Assembly: GCA_023254365.1 (NCBI GenBank)
Contig: JALRLQ010000001.1
Location: 12,917-55,948, forward strand
DNA length: 43,032 bases
Source: Candidatus Poseidonia sp.
GTDB taxonomy: Archaea > Thermoplasmatota > Poseidoniia > Poseidoniales > Poseidoniaceae
Direction of reading: 5' to 3'
Numbering within the stretch: the first letter of the stretch is position 1; each line of letters begins with the position of its first letter. The position numbers and the translations under genes are program-made. The notes below the pieces were generated by a model, which worked only from the letters and a program-made list of their open reading frames with translations, made no database searches and was not told the DNA's origin. Of this stretch, positions 26,414-34,713 are shown in pieces.

Positions 26414-26473
26414 GAACGGATGAGGGCGGGTTGAGTTTGAGAAGTCTTCCCTGCTGTTGAACGACGGCATGAG

Positions 26474-26559
26474 TGGCGCAGTCGGAGAGATTTGAACTCC
26501 CGAGTCACGGGGACACCGGATTTCAAATCCGGCGCAATACCAGGCTATGCGACGACTGC
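26474..26559 (-). tRNA. tRNA-Ser (anticodon UGA), CCA encoded
   Basis: Folds as a type II tRNA on the minus strand. The acceptor stem GCAGTCG (5' end at 26559) pairs with CGACTGC; discriminator G is at 26477 and CCA is encoded at 26474-26476. The anticodon stem CCGGA/TCCGG encloses loop TTTGAAA with anticodon TGA (plus-strand 26523-26525). The T-arm is GGGAG-TTCAAAT-CTCTC with one G-U pair. A long variable arm with a GTC/GAC stem is expected for serine. The D-stem is short (GCA/TGC). No intron is seen. Confidence 0.95.
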
Positions 26560-26607
26560 TGTGGGTCAACGGAGGGGCTTCCGTTTTTTCTCCTTTCCCT
26601 CATGCCT

Positions 26608-28116
26608 TCATCGCTGGTGTTTCCTCGAGAAGAGGCCAACGGCTGCAGCCAAGGCAGTCATGGACCAAAACCACGGCAGGCCTGGCGTGGTCTCGGCTTG
26701 ATGCCCGCCCAACTGCTCCTTTTCCAGCAATTCCCGAACATCGGCCGCCAGGTCCTCTGGTCGCCAATCATCGCCCGCCCAAGCAACGACCGGTTCCCGG
26801 TCTGAATTCAAAATGTAGGTGATGGTGGAGTGGCCAACGTTGTATTCTTCGGTGGTTTCAGGGACACACGTGAGTTGGTCCCCGTCGTCCCAGCCGAATC
26901 CTTCGTCGCACATGCAGTGCATAGCGGAACCGGCGCCCATGTGCCACCCGTGACCGTTGCAAACGTTGGTGTCTGCGTTGGAAGCGAGCGGTGAAAGAAC
27001 GGTGCTGGTGTTCACATAGGAAGGCGCCCACATGATGTGTTCCGGTTCCAACAACTCATCCATGCCAACGCTGGAGGATTCCCATGCTTCCGTGCTGCCG
27101 TTCCAAACATAGAGGTTCCACCACCAGGAATAGTCGCTCGGGGCAGACAGGTTGTCGATGGACGAGAGGTAGTGACCGTACGTCGAATCTTCAATGGTTG
27201 AATTCAGTGCAAGATGGTCCAACGTTCCCCGGGTGAGGTGATAGCCGGACAGAGCGCTGATGTTCGCCTCGTCGATCGAACCGTTCGGCCAAGCAACCGT
27301 CATGCTCAACGCCTCGTTTTGTGGAGGTGCGGGAAGCTGCGTACGGTTGTTGGTGGTCGCCATCCAAGCGATGTGCGGATGAAGATGGACATCGACTTCG
27401 TCCATGCCCACATCGGCGGGTTGCCACGCGTCTTGCGTTGCGTTCCACACATTCAGTTCCCAATACCACGACCAATCCTCAGGGGAATCAACGCCATCGA
27501 TGCCGTGGAGCATTCGCCCCCATTCACCTTCAGAGATGTTCAGTGCCCAGGTTCGTTCCTCCGCCAGCATCATCGTGGCAGCGGAGGCGCTCAAGTGAGC
27601 CATGTGTTGGTTTGAGGTGGTGTTGCTGGTGGCCAACGTCAGCGAAGATTCACCGGGTTGGTACGCCATCGTGTGGGCATCGATGACGGCCTTTTGGACC
27701 ACCAACCCGAAGGTTGCCCACACCGGCTCCAAGACGTCGGTTGAACCCGTGAGGTGGGGCCACTCAACACCGTGCTGTTGGGTGTATGCAGCGAGCACAT
27801 CCGGTGTGTCGCGTTCAGGGTCAACCGTGATGGAGACGAAGGTCACGTCTTCCTGTTCACGTTCCGAGAGTTCGGAATGTGCGGTTTTGAGCGATTGCGT
27901 GATGACAGGGCACACATCGGGGCAGTGGGTGAAGATGAACGACGCCACGATGACACCCTGACTGTCGAGGTCAAAGGAATAAGTCTCGTTGTATTGGTCG
28001 ATGAGCGTGAAGTCATCGACGGGTCCGCGTGCCAGTTTGCTGCCTTTGTAGGCGCTGGCCGGTGCCATCAACAGCACGGTCACGATGAGCAGGGCCACCA
28101 AGCGCTGGAGGCTCAT
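26608..28116 (-). CDS. sco: SCO1/SenC-type copper chaperone with large extracellular insert
   Basis: Expected to deliver copper to, or reduce, the CuA site of the oxidase encoded upstream. 502 residues, against about 200 for usual SCO proteins. Signal peptide 1-22; thioredoxin-like core with the copper-binding CPDVC (Cys65, Cys69) and FVSITVDPERDTPDVL (93-108). The conserved distal His lies at 429 in VGHSTITYILNSDREPVV, so residues about 145-425 interrupt the domain. The insert holds two related repeats (213-252 and 328-366) with WSWYWELNVWN / WWWNLYVWNG and VGMDE motifs that resemble DUF4430-type domains, then an EGF-like Cys cluster (386-417). A C-terminal helix (480-495) anchors it. It starts 12 nt after the subunit IV gene, the last cox gene. 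Confidence 0.88.
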   Translation of the reverse strand: MSLQRLVALLIVTVLLMAPASAYKGSKLARGPVDDFTLIDQYNETYSFDLDSQGVIVASFIFTHCPDVCPVITQSLKTAHSELSEREQEDVTFVSITVDPERDTPDVLAAYTQQHGVEWPHLTGSTDVLEPVWATFGLVVQKAVIDAHTMAYQPGESSLTLATSNTTSNQHMAHLSASAATMMLAEERTWALNISEGEWGRMLHGIDGVDSPEDWSWYWELNVWNATQDAWQPADVGMDEVDVHLHPHIAWMATTNNRTQLPAPPQNEALSMTVAWPNGSIDEANISALSGYHLTRGTLDHLALNSTIEDSTYGHYLSSIDNLSAPSDYSWWWNLYVWNGSTEAWESSSVGMDELLEPEHIMWAPSYVNTSTVLSPLASNADTNVCNGHGWHMGAGSAMHCMCDEGFGWDDGDQLTCVPETTEEYNVGHSTITYILNSDREPVVAWAGDDWRPEDLAADVRELLEKEQLGGHQAETTPGLPWFWSMTALAAAVGLFSRKHQR

Positions 28117-28128
28117 GGCGTTCCGCCC

Positions 28129-28524
28129 TCAGCGAGTCGTGGCGTAGTCCCAGTTTGGCATGCACCATGAAGGCAATTCCGTGACCGCACCGGGGTTGGA
28201 CAAGCCGATACCCCAGAGCATCAAAAGCACAAAGAGCACGGGGAAAAGCGCCGTGCGGGTGTAGATGCGAGGGTCGCCCTTCAAGTGCATGAAGTAGGCT
28301 GCGATGCCGTAGCCTTTGACGATGCCAACGCCGATCAAAATGAACCATACCACGTTCAACGTGATTTCGATGTCTGTTCCCGGGACCTTCTCAAAGAAGA
28401 CGGCGCCGACTTCGAACACCGTGAAAATCATCAAGACGACGAAGTTCCAAAAGTAGATGTCGTAGTTACCAGGCAATTTTTCGACGAGCGATTCAAAGAT
28501 TCCAGATGTTTCGTGTTCTCCCAT
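28129..28524 (-). CDS. Cytochrome c oxidase subunit IV, prokaryotic type
   Basis: 131 residues with three predicted membrane helices (about 26-43, 57-77 and 92-106). VGIVKGYGIAAYFMHLKGDPR between helices two and three matches the prokaryotic COX4 (CtaF/CyoD-like) small subunit. It lies 9 nt after coxC and 12 nt before sco in the same operon. It is probably a stabilising subunit of the oxidase. Confidence 0.85.
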   Translation of the reverse strand: MGEHETSGIFESLVEKLPGNYDIYFWNFVVLMIFTVFEVGAVFFEKVPGTDIEITLNVVWFILIGVGIVKGYGIAAYFMHLKGDPRIYTRTALFPVLFVLLMLWGIGLSNPGAVTELPSWCMPNWDYATTR

Positions 28525-28533
28525 AATCTCACC

Positions 28534-29889
28534 TCAATACAGATAGAAGGCTGGGAAGATGACCACCCATGCCAAGTCAACAAAGTGCCAGTACAGCCCG
28601 AAGTATTCGATACCCTGTCCGTTCTTTTCATCGTAGCCAACGGTGTCGGCTTTGAAGATCAGGTACAGCATCACCAGCAAGCCGATGAAGACGTGCAAAC
28701 CGTGAGCGCCCGTGGCGATGTAGAAGATTGAACCGGCTTGGGTGCCGATGGTGAAGCCTTCTGCAACCAAGTGGCTCCACTCAACCAACTTGAGGACGAT
28801 AAACATCGAACCCAAGAGGAAGGTTGCAATCAGGTAGTTGCGAACGGCTGCCTTCTTGGTCGGCATGAGTTTGCCCAGCAGACCTTCAGGTGCTTGCCAA
28901 TCCTTCGTCTTGGCCGTTTTCAAGGCCAGAACGATGGTGTAGGATGAGATGATGAGGGCGAAGGTGTTGATGGCTCCGGGAAGCAGCGTCATGAAATCAC
29001 CTTGGCCGCCCAATCCGTCGAGCGTTCCGCCGTTGGGTCGTAGGAAGTCGGAAGCGGTCAAGGTGTCAACAGCCGTACAGTTCTCATTGCCTGCATTCAC
29101 TTGCCATTGCGTACACCATTCGGTTCGCATGCGGAGGTAGGATGAGAAGAAGGTCGCGAACACCATCACCTCAGACATGATGAACACCCAAAGACCAGCC
29201 TTACGGATGTGTTCGCCCGCAAACCATTCGTCGGTTTCGGTAGCGATTTGTTCGTGGTTCCCGATAAACGGCAAGTCTTCTCGCCACCAGTTTGCTACGC
29301 CTGCCACGATGAGCATAAGGCCGAGCATGCTCATCCCAAGGTCGCCAAGGCTCGCATCCACACCGGACAGCATGTTGCCGAGAGAGGCTTGGAACGAGGG
29401 GAAACCCATGAGGAAGAACATGATACCCAAGGCAAACACGATGGGGGAACCTGAACCGTGGTGCTCGTGGTCGTCACCACCGTAGTGGTGGTCATCGTGT
29501 CCACTGTCCTCGGGGAAGATGGAATTGAGGAACCCGCCAACGCCAATAAACGAGGCGTAAGTGATGCACATCAGCAGGATGGTGATGCCTGCTGTCCGCC
29601 ATGTCAAGTAGGAAAGGTGTGCTTCAATTTCGTGATGATGAGCCTCTTCCTTCTTTTCCTTGAGGGCCTTGATCTCACTCTCGCTGGCGTTGTTGGCCTT
29701 GGCCTCTTCGTAGTCGTACTTGGCTTCCTCGTACTCGTGAATCGCGTCCTCGTAGGTGTGATGCTTCATGTTGGCAACACCGACGCCCATGGTGGCAAAG
29801 GCGAGGATACCGATGGTGAGGAACAGTCCACCCATCAAGACGGCGCGCATCCAGATGCTGTTCTCGACGTGAGCTTCTCCGCCGCTCAT
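28534..29889 (-). CDS. coxC: Cytochrome c oxidase subunit III with N-terminal extension
   Basis: 451 residues, whereas typical COX3 is about 200-260. From about residue 147 the normal subunit III is recognisable: SPIVFALGIMFFLMG, MLGLMLIVAGVANWWRED, then HIRKAGLWVFIMSEVMVFATFFSSYLR and the C-terminal helices ending GLYWHFVDLAWVVIFPAFYLY. The first 146 residues are extra: a membrane helix (16-38), a Glu/Ala/Lys coiled coil (45-90), a second helix (98-122) and a His/Asp-rich linker (130-144). The start overlaps the coxA stop by 4 nt (ATGA). Subunit III supports proton uptake and stability; the extension may be a fused accessory subunit or a metal-binding linker (inference). Confidence 0.93.
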   Translation of the reverse strand: MSGGEAHVENSIWMRAVLMGGLFLTIGILAFATMGVGVANMKHHTYEDAIHEYEEAKYDYEEAKANNASESEIKALKEKKEEAHHHEIEAHLSYLTWRTAGITILLMCITYASFIGVGGFLNSIFPEDSGHDDHHYGGDDHEHHGSGSPIVFALGIMFFLMGFPSFQASLGNMLSGVDASLGDLGMSMLGLMLIVAGVANWWREDLPFIGNHEQIATETDEWFAGEHIRKAGLWVFIMSEVMVFATFFSSYLRMRTEWCTQWQVNAGNENCTAVDTLTASDFLRPNGGTLDGLGGQGDFMTLLPGAINTFALIISSYTIVLALKTAKTKDWQAPEGLLGKLMPTKKAAVRNYLIATFLLGSMFIVLKLVEWSHLVAEGFTIGTQAGSIFYIATGAHGLHVFIGLLVMLYLIFKADTVGYDEKNGQGIEYFGLYWHFVDLAWVVIFPAFYLY

Positions 29890-32234
29890 TCTTCTCCCTC
29901 CAGTGAACCAACCGGCACGCTTTTCGGTTCGGCTTTCAGCAATTTGTCGACCAACGAAGGCGATTCCTTGTGGTGTCCGAATTCTTTGTTCATGTCACCT
30001 TGAACAGGAATGTCATGGAACGAAGGCGTGGGAGGTGGTGAGGTCGTGGACCACTCAAGGGACCAACCGCCCCACGGGTCTTTGCCAACCGGCTCACCTC
30101 GACGGGCCGAGTAGATGATGTTCCATACCAGGAGCAACTGACTGATGCCGAAGATGAACGCAAAGGTCGACACCGCCATGTTGTACTCGGCGAAACCGGA
30201 CTCGATGGTGTAGGTGTGGGTTCGCCGAGGCATGCCCATGATGCCCAACGCGTGCATCGGCCAGAAGGCTGCGTTGTACGAGGCAAAGCCGATGAGGAAG
30301 TGCCACAGGCCCAGCGTCTCGTTCAACTTTCGACCCGTGGCCTTGGGGTACCAGTAATACACGGCGGAGAACAATGCAAAGACCGTTCCGCCGATGAATA
30401 CGTAGTGGAAGTGAGCGACCACGAAGTAGGAATCGTGGAAGTGGATGTCAAGCCCTGCAACGGGGAAGAACATACCCGAAATTCCGCCGAGCGTGAAGGT
30501 CACGAGGAAGCCAAGCGACCACAGCGTGTGGGTTTTCATGACCAACGAGCCACCCCATAGCGTGGCCAGCCAGTTGAAGATTTTCGCACCGGTGGGGATG
30601 GCCACCAGCATCGTGGTGATCATGAAGGCGGCACGCCAGAACGGGTCCATACCCGAGGTCAGCATGTGGTGGCCCCAGACGATGAAACCGACAATGCCGA
30701 TACCGGCCATGGCGATGACCATCGACTTGTAACCGAAAATGGACCGGCGGGCGGAGGTCGCCAACACTTCGGAAACAATACCGAAGGCCGGCACGATCAC
30801 GACGTACACTTCTGGATGGCCGAAGAACCAGAACAAGTGCTGGAACAGCAAGGGGTCGCCTCCAGCGACGAAGAATTGGGTTCCAATCGTGTGGTCAAAC
30901 AGCAGGAATGCCACACCGATGATGAGGGCGGGCAAGGACATGAAGAGCATGAACACGCTGATGAACACCGACCAGCTGAACAGGGGCATCTTCATCCAGG
31001 TCACGCCGGGTGCACGCATGGTGAACACCGTGGTGATGAAGTTCACACCACCCAAGGTCGACGAGGCACCGAGCATCAGCATGCCGGAAATGAATGCCGT
31101 GGTTCCAGCGTTCGAGCCGTAGTCGGCCAAGGTTGAACCAAGGTTTGCTTCGGTCAGTGAGGAGTACGGCGGGTACATGACCCAGGTGATGTCGGCGCCT
31201 TGTCCAGACCAAATACCGCTGAAGATGAGCGGGGCGGAGAACACCAGCAACCACAAGCCCATGGCGTTGATGCGCGGGAAGGCCAAGTCCTTGGCTCCGA
31301 TTTGCAGCGGTAGCACGTAATTCATGAAACCAGCGATCATCGGCATGGCTGCAAGGAAAATCATGGTCGTACCGTGGAGCGTGAAGAACGAGTTGTACTC
31401 ATCATAGGTGAGGAAATCGTTCTCTGGAAGCGCCAATTGGATACGGAACAACAGTGCCAACAGGCCACCGACAAGGAAGAAGAAGAACCCGAAGAGGAAG
31501 TACATGATACCGACTTCCTTGTGGTCGGTGGTGGTCAACCAGGGCTTCAAGAAACTCCAGAAGCGCTCCATGGTGAAGGTCTCGGGTGAGCGTCGGTAGA
31601 ACACCCAGAGGACGCCGACGAAAATCAGGCCAGCTGCCAAACCAATGGAGGTCATGAAGATGATGAGGGCGCTTGCGCTTGGGGCAAGGGCTCCAGCGTT
31701 GATGCCGGCGATGGCCACGGTGGCGACGTTCCAATGGTCACCGCTTGAACCGCCGTTTCCGGTGTTCCCGTTCACGGCGTTCCCGTAGACCGTCATTTCG
31801 ACGTTGAGGTCGTCAGCGGCAGGGGCCGTCCACTCAAAGGTCCACGAACGTACGTTGTTGGCCTCGGAGGTGTGGGTCAGGCCGTCGTCCATGATGTGGC
31901 CCAAGGATTCGGGCACCGCCGTCACTTCACCGTGAGAGACCAAGATCCGGTAGCCACCGTAGGGGACGGTGCGTGCGCCGTCGGTAACGATGCCGTCACC
32001 AGCAAGTTCCATGGCGTCATTTTCAAGCGTCACGGTGAACGTGTAGGTTTCGCTGGCGTTGTAGGTTGAGGGCAAACCATCGACCAGCACCGTGGTGTCA
32101 GGAGAGGCACCACCGTGACAGCTGCACCCTTGGTCACCGGCAGACCCAATCCCGCTGGGGATGGCCGTGAACTGTGGAGCCGCCACCAAGGACAGCATCA
32201 ACACGCTCAACAGAAGCGTGATTCGAAGACGCAT
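29886..32234 (-). CDS. coxA: Cytochrome c oxidase subunit I fused to a Reeler/choice-of-anchor-V-like ectodomain
   Basis: Catalytic subunit of an A-type haem-copper oxidase that reduces O2 to water and pumps protons. 782 residues, about 230 more than usual. The N-terminal 212 residues are a signal peptide (1-20), an ectodomain with GCSCHGG at 36-42 and a closing YGNAVNG...GDHWN motif (150-169), and a membrane helix (185-212). These match the Reeler / choice-of-anchor V style. The oxidase starts near 230: haem ligand in FFTLHGTTM, CuB and cross-linked Tyr in HPEVYVVIVPAFG, HH in WGHHMLTSG, and HDSYFVVAHFHYVF for haem a3/a. HPEV with Glu fits the A1 class. The ATG overlaps the coxB stop by one base. 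Confidence 0.96.
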   Translation of the reverse strand: MRLRITLLLSVLMLSLVAAPQFTAIPSGIGSAGDQGCSCHGGASPDTTVLVDGLPSTYNASETYTFTVTLENDAMELAGDGIVTDGARTVPYGGYRILVSHGEVTAVPESLGHIMDDGLTHTSEANNVRSWTFEWTAPAADDLNVEMTVYGNAVNGNTGNGGSSGDHWNVATVAIAGINAGALAPSASALIIFMTSIGLAAGLIFVGVLWVFYRRSPETFTMERFWSFLKPWLTTTDHKEVGIMYFLFGFFFFLVGGLLALLFRIQLALPENDFLTYDEYNSFFTLHGTTMIFLAAMPMIAGFMNYVLPLQIGAKDLAFPRINAMGLWLLVFSAPLIFSGIWSGQGADITWVMYPPYSSLTEANLGSTLADYGSNAGTTAFISGMLMLGASSTLGGVNFITTVFTMRAPGVTWMKMPLFSWSVFISVFMLFMSLPALIIGVAFLLFDHTIGTQFFVAGGDPLLFQHLFWFFGHPEVYVVIVPAFGIVSEVLATSARRSIFGYKSMVIAMAGIGIVGFIVWGHHMLTSGMDPFWRAAFMITTMLVAIPTGAKIFNWLATLWGGSLVMKTHTLWSLGFLVTFTLGGISGMFFPVAGLDIHFHDSYFVVAHFHYVFIGGTVFALFSAVYYWYPKATGRKLNETLGLWHFLIGFASYNAAFWPMHALGIMGMPRRTHTYTIESGFAEYNMAVSTFAFIFGISQLLLVWNIIYSARRGEPVGKDPWGGWSLEWSTTSPPPTPSFHDIPVQGDMNKEFGHHKESPSLVDKLLKAEPKSVPVGSLEGEE

Positions 32235-33208
32235 CAGTAGTCACCTCCACTTGACCCATCGGTCGTTTTCTTCACGCCCGTATCGGTCTTGCAGTCCATG
32301 CCCTCAGCCGCAACGATGGTCACTTGGCCGTACATCATGGAGTGTTGGTTGCCGCAGTATTCAGCGCAGCGAATCGGGAACGTGCCGGGGTCGTCGGCCA
32401 TGATGGACATGTAGGTGCCCGTTTCAAGTCCGGGAACCAGGTCCTCCTTGACGCCCCACTCAGGTAGCCAGAAGGAGTGCTGGACACCGATGTAGTTTGG
32501 ATTGGAATCATCGGAAGGCTTGGAGTGCATCTCAAACACGACTTCAACATCGCAAGGCAGAATCATGTCTTCGCCTGCGGCCGATGAGAACACGTGGTCC
32601 TTTGGAATGTGCATCCATGTGTGAATGACTTCGCCGTCAATGTCGGTCACTTCAACGGTTGAGAGCAGGAACGGGTTGAAGGTGATTTCAACCATGGCTT
32701 CACCGAAGTTGATGGCCTGCTCTCCTTCGTCGACGCCCTTGCTGAAATTGACGTTCACAGCGGCGTCATTGGTGCTCGTGACGGTGAGGGTCGTTCCGCT
32801 CCATGTCACGTCGATGTTGGTGGTGGACGGGTCGTCTTCCCAGGTCAGGCTGTCGGAATACTTGTACTCCCAGAACCATTGTTTTCCGATGATTTCCATG
32901 TTGTGAACGTCCTCATCTTCGGGGTCGATTTGCCACACCGCCGTGTTGGAGGCGAGAGCGAGCACGACCAACCACGTCACGATCAAGGTTGGTAGGACGT
33001 AGAACATCACTTCAACCGGGGTGTTGTGGCGGTCAACGGGAAACGACCCGACTTCGATGTGGTCAATGTGGGTGGTGTCGGGTTCGACGCCGTCTCGGTA
33101 GCGGAGCATGGCCAAAAACATCCAGCCGAAGGTGAAGATGCCGACCAGAATGGACCAAAACATGAACTTATCATAGAGAACAGTGAACACCGTGTCTTCT
33201 GCTACCAT
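32234..33208 (-). CDS. coxB: Cytochrome c oxidase subunit II
   Basis: Receives electrons from a soluble donor through the binuclear CuA centre. 324 residues. Two N-terminal membrane helices (about 14-34 and 68-88) are followed by the cupredoxin domain. EIIGKQWFWEYKY is the aromatic electron-entry region. CuA ligands are in CAEYCGNQHSMM at 281-292, together with the upstream His in VQHSFWLPEWG. The presence of CuA means a cytochrome c or cupredoxin donor rather than quinol. First gene of the operon; the ATG at 33208 is preceded by a GGTGG ribosome binding site. Confidence 0.97.
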   Translation of the reverse strand: MVAEDTVFTVLYDKFMFWSILVGIFTFGWMFLAMLRYRDGVEPDTTHIDHIEVGSFPVDRHNTPVEVMFYVLPTLIVTWLVVLALASNTAVWQIDPEDEDVHNMEIIGKQWFWEYKYSDSLTWEDDPSTTNIDVTWSGTTLTVTSTNDAAVNVNFSKGVDEGEQAINFGEAMVEITFNPFLLSTVEVTDIDGEVIHTWMHIPKDHVFSSAAGEDMILPCDVEVVFEMHSKPSDDSNPNYIGVQHSFWLPEWGVKEDLVPGLETGTYMSIMADDPGTFPIRCAEYCGNQHSMMYGQVTIVAAEGMDCKTDTGVKKTTDGSSGGDY

Positions 33209-33237
33209 GCAACCACCCTATTTGACCGGCCGCATAG

Positions 33238-33265
33238 CCCCCCCTTAAGCGTTTGTTGGGGGGGG
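33238..33265. repeat. Seven-C / eight-G inverted repeat upstream of coxB
   Basis: Seven consecutive C (33238-33244) and eight G (33258-33265) flank a 13-nt spacer, so either strand could form a 7-bp all-G:C hairpin. It lies about 30 bp upstream of the coxB ATG, in the spacer shared with the divergent DUF167 gene. It could be a leader hairpin, a barrier between transcription units, or only a homopolymer coincidence. Confidence 0.45.
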
Positions 33266-33422
33266 TTAGAACCGTGGTGCGTTTCCCTATTCAACCCTTC
33301 ATGCAGACCCGTCTTCGTTTTGCATTTGAATTGATATGAAAACCCCCCGAGACCGTACAAAAAACCGCTTTCCCTTGGTTGGTTTGGGATGCTACTTGAA
33401 CCCCCGCCGACTCGAGTTGAAC

Positions 33423-33746
33423 ATGGGTCCGAGCACCTGCCTCACACGCACCCTCGATGGGGCCCTCGTGATGGCCATCGAGGTCCAGCCCGGAGCCCAC
33501 CGCCAAGGTATTGTTGGGTTCAACACCTGGCGTGACCGACTATCGGTGGCGGTGCGCGCTCCTGCCAAGGACGGCCAAGCGAACCGTGCGGTGCTGCACG
33601 TGCTCTCGCACCAACTCAACATCGACGAAGCATCGATGTCCATTGTTGCAGGCCAAACCTCGAGGATGAAAACGGTTCGACTGACGAACCTGTCCATGGA
33701 AGACCTTCTCGGAAAAGTCGAACAGGCGTTGGGGGACGCACCATGA
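33423..33746 (+). CDS. DUF167 (YggU/UPF0235) family protein
   Basis: 107 residues from the ATG at 33423; the frame opens earlier, at 33336, but the upstream part lacks similarity to the family. Motifs: VMAIEVQPGAHRQGIVGFN, DRLSVAVRAPAKDGQANRAVLHVL, and SRMKTVRL near the end. These are the conserved PGA, APAxxGxAN and SRxKxV patterns of DUF167, a small fold of unknown function. Its stop overlaps the next gene's start by 4 nt, so they are coupled. Confidence 0.85.
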   Translation: MGPSTCLTRTLDGALVMAIEVQPGAHRQGIVGFNTWRDRLSVAVRAPAKDGQANRAVLHVLSHQLNIDEASMSIVAGQTSRMKTVRLTNLSMEDLLGKVEQALGDAP

Positions 33747-34261
33747 CCTCCTACCACGGCCCTGGTCGAGGTTCCTCCAACGCCGAGGAGCGCTGGCACA
33801 AAGCGGCCCAAGCCCTCGCTTCGGCTCGGCAGCGAAACCGGGAGGCCCACGTCGCTGTTTTGGTTGAAGGGCGTCGTGACCGCTTGGCTTTGGAACGGCT
33901 GGGGTTCACCGGCCCGATCGAGGTGTTGAATCGTGGCTGGCCGGTGGACGACGTGCTGGTGTATGTCCTCGAGCATTACGGCCGAACCAGCACGATCGAC
34001 CACGGCCCAAGCATCGTGTTGTTGATGGATTGGGACCGGACTGGAGGACGCCTGCAGGCACAATGCCGCAGGAACCTGGAATCGCTCGATGTTCGGTTCG
34101 ATGAAAGTCTTCGCTCCATGCTCACCGTGTGCTTGAAGCCGGAAACGCGCGTGGTTGAGGGATTGTCAGGGTTGATTGACGTCCTCTTACCGCTGGTCGA
34201 TATGTACGACGAGGCCGGGTTCAGCGGTTCGTCTCAGGGGAAGGAAACGCGTCCTCTTTGA
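33743..34261 (+). CDS. Toprim-domain protein
   Basis: 172 residues. A Toprim core is visible: VAVLVEGRRDRLALERLGF (residues about 37-55) with the catalytic-type Glu, and IVLLMDWDRTGGRL (about 91-104) with the D-x-D pair. This resembles the small archaeal Toprim (UPF0292-like) proteins related to primase/topoisomerase/M5-nuclease domains; the precise activity is unknown. The N-terminus is basic. It is coupled to DUF167 by an ATGA overlap and overlaps the convergent Lrp gene by 41 nt at the 3' end. Confidence 0.8.
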   Translation: MTSYHGPGRGSSNAEERWHKAAQALASARQRNREAHVAVLVEGRRDRLALERLGFTGPIEVLNRGWPVDDVLVYVLEHYGRTSTIDHGPSIVLLMDWDRTGGRLQAQCRRNLESLDVRFDESLRSMLTVCLKPETRVVEGLSGLIDVLLPLVDMYDEAGFSGSSQGKETRPL

Positions 34262-34700
34262 CGGTGTTCAGCACCACGTGCGTGTAGGAACGAGCCACAC
34301 CGTCAAGGGTAAACACGGTCTTCGTGAGGTTGTCCAAGTCGTTTCGGTCACGGACTCGAGCCAACACGATGGAATCCCAGTCACCGGTCACGTCGTACAC
34401 GGCAAACACCCTGGGGTCGGCCGCAATTTTTTGCTGAACGTCGATCATGCGTCCTTTGACGATTCTCAATCCAGCCATGATGGTCATGGTCCAACCCAAC
34501 TGCTGTGGGTCAAGAACGGCGCTGTAACCTTTGATGACGCCTTCCTCTTCGAGGCGTCGCAATCGGTTGGTCACCGTCCCTTGGGCCAAGCCAAGGGTGC
34601 GTGCAAGTTGGCGATGGCTTGTCCGAGCATCCTCACTCAGCAAACGAAGCAACGCACGGTCGGTGTCATCGAGGTCCATGAACGAGGACGGTCGGTTCAT
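34221..34700 (-). CDS. Lrp/AsnC family transcriptional regulator
   Basis: 159 residues. The winged helix-turn-helix includes MDLDDTDRALLRLLSEDARTSHRQLART and LAQGTVTNRLRRLEEEGVIKGYSAVLD. The C-terminal RAM domain has MTIMAGLRIVKG, VFAVYDVTGDWDSIVLARVRDRNDLDNL and SYTHVVLNTVKED. Such proteins form dimers or octamers that respond to amino acids. The ATG at 34700 is used; one at 34679 (MDLDDTD) is an equally typical start. It lies 13 nt after the membrane protein gene and may share its transcript. Confidence 0.93.
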   Translation of the reverse strand: MNRPSSFMDLDDTDRALLRLLSEDARTSHRQLARTLGLAQGTVTNRLRRLEEEGVIKGYSAVLDPQQLGWTMTIMAGLRIVKGRMIDVQQKIAADPRVFAVYDVTGDWDSIVLARVRDRNDLDNLTKTVFTLDGVARSYTHVVLNTVKEDAFPSPETNR

Positions 34701-34713
34701 GGATTTCAAGCCT

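Noticed and set aside
26414..26569. Upstream extension of the lipoprotein frame
   Set aside because: It runs through tRNA-Ser, and the ATG at 26413 gives a perfect lipoprotein signal.
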